DNA of 12,118 nucleotides from assembly GCA_002687795.1 (NCBI GenBank), contig NZBG01000017.1, positions 1 to 12,118 of the forward strand, given 5' to 3'. Under the pieces are notes generated by a model. The model searched no databases. It saw only the letters and a list, made by a program, of their open reading frames with translations, and was not told where the DNA came from. Positions within the stretch are counted from its first letter, which is position 1. Each line of letters begins with the position of its first letter. This document shows, one piece after another, positions 12,081 through 12,118 of the stretch. This DNA is from Candidatus Woesearchaeota archaeon. Lineage in GTDB: Archaea > Nanobdellota > Nanobdellia > Woesearchaeales > GCA-2687795. A program made the position numbers and the translations under genes.

Positions 12081-12118
12081 TTGTCCGCCAAAATTCCAAT
12101 ATCCTTGGGATTCAGCAA

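Noticed and set aside
11576..12118. A 180-codon minus-strand frame opposite eL32.
   Set aside because: Most of it is the reverse of the K/E-rich tail (giving Ser/Phe runs). Only the first 30 or so codons near the window edge could belong to something real.

Overview
The window is archaeal. The main evidence is a long co-directional ribosomal-protein operon in the archaeal order (uL3-uL4-uL23-uL2-uS19-uL22-uS3-uL29-eIF1-[Rnp1 position]-uS17-uL14-uL24-eS4-uL5-uS14-uS8-uL6-eL32). It includes proteins absent from bacteria (eS4, eL32, eIF1/SUI1), TATA-box promoters, and a tRNA gene interrupted by introns that fold into bulge-helix-bulge (BHB) junctions. Short proteins, very tight gene packing, an AT-rich lysine-heavy style and a heavily intron-split tRNA suggest a DPANN-type archaeon, perhaps of the Woesearchaeota/Pacearchaeota group. 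That placement is inference, not proof.

Layout. Positions 1-438 hold no convincing gene; they are packed with small perfect hairpins, many capped by a C-GAA-G triloop. Positions 439-984 (minus strand) encode a MntP-type manganese efflux pump. A 15-bp inverted repeat and related shorter repeats flank it, so it looks like a cassette. Positions 985-1341 contain the mntP promoter, a 14-bp hairpin, a cluster of paired inverted modules around a perfect 14-bp palindrome, and the promoter of a tyrosine recombinase (XerA-like, 1342-2217). A tRNA gene at 2278-2445 follows; I read it as tRNA-Ile with anticodon UAU and three introns (D loop, anticodon loop, T loop). A hairpin, a TATA box and a structured leader then precede the ribosomal operon (2613-12017).

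The operon is almost gapless. Genes are joined either by a 4-base ATGA overlap or by a one-base TAA-A-ATG junction, which points to translational coupling. At the position where archaea encode Rnp1 (Rpp29, an RNase P protein) there is only a 34-codon ORF. It looks like the beginning and end of Rnp1 joined with the barrel core missing. uS3, uS17 and eL32 carry lysine/glutamate-rich C-terminal tails of about 60-70 residues.

After eL32 the expected next gene (eL19) does not start at once. The last 100 bases hold a strong GC hairpin and a second hairpin, which may be a terminator or the end of a mobile element lying beyond the window.

The ribosomal genes work together as subunit components. eIF1 acts in start-codon selection, and the tRNA would decode AUA. 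MntP and XerA are separate functions (metal export and chromosome or element recombination) in a more AT-rich, repeat-laden accessory strip upstream.
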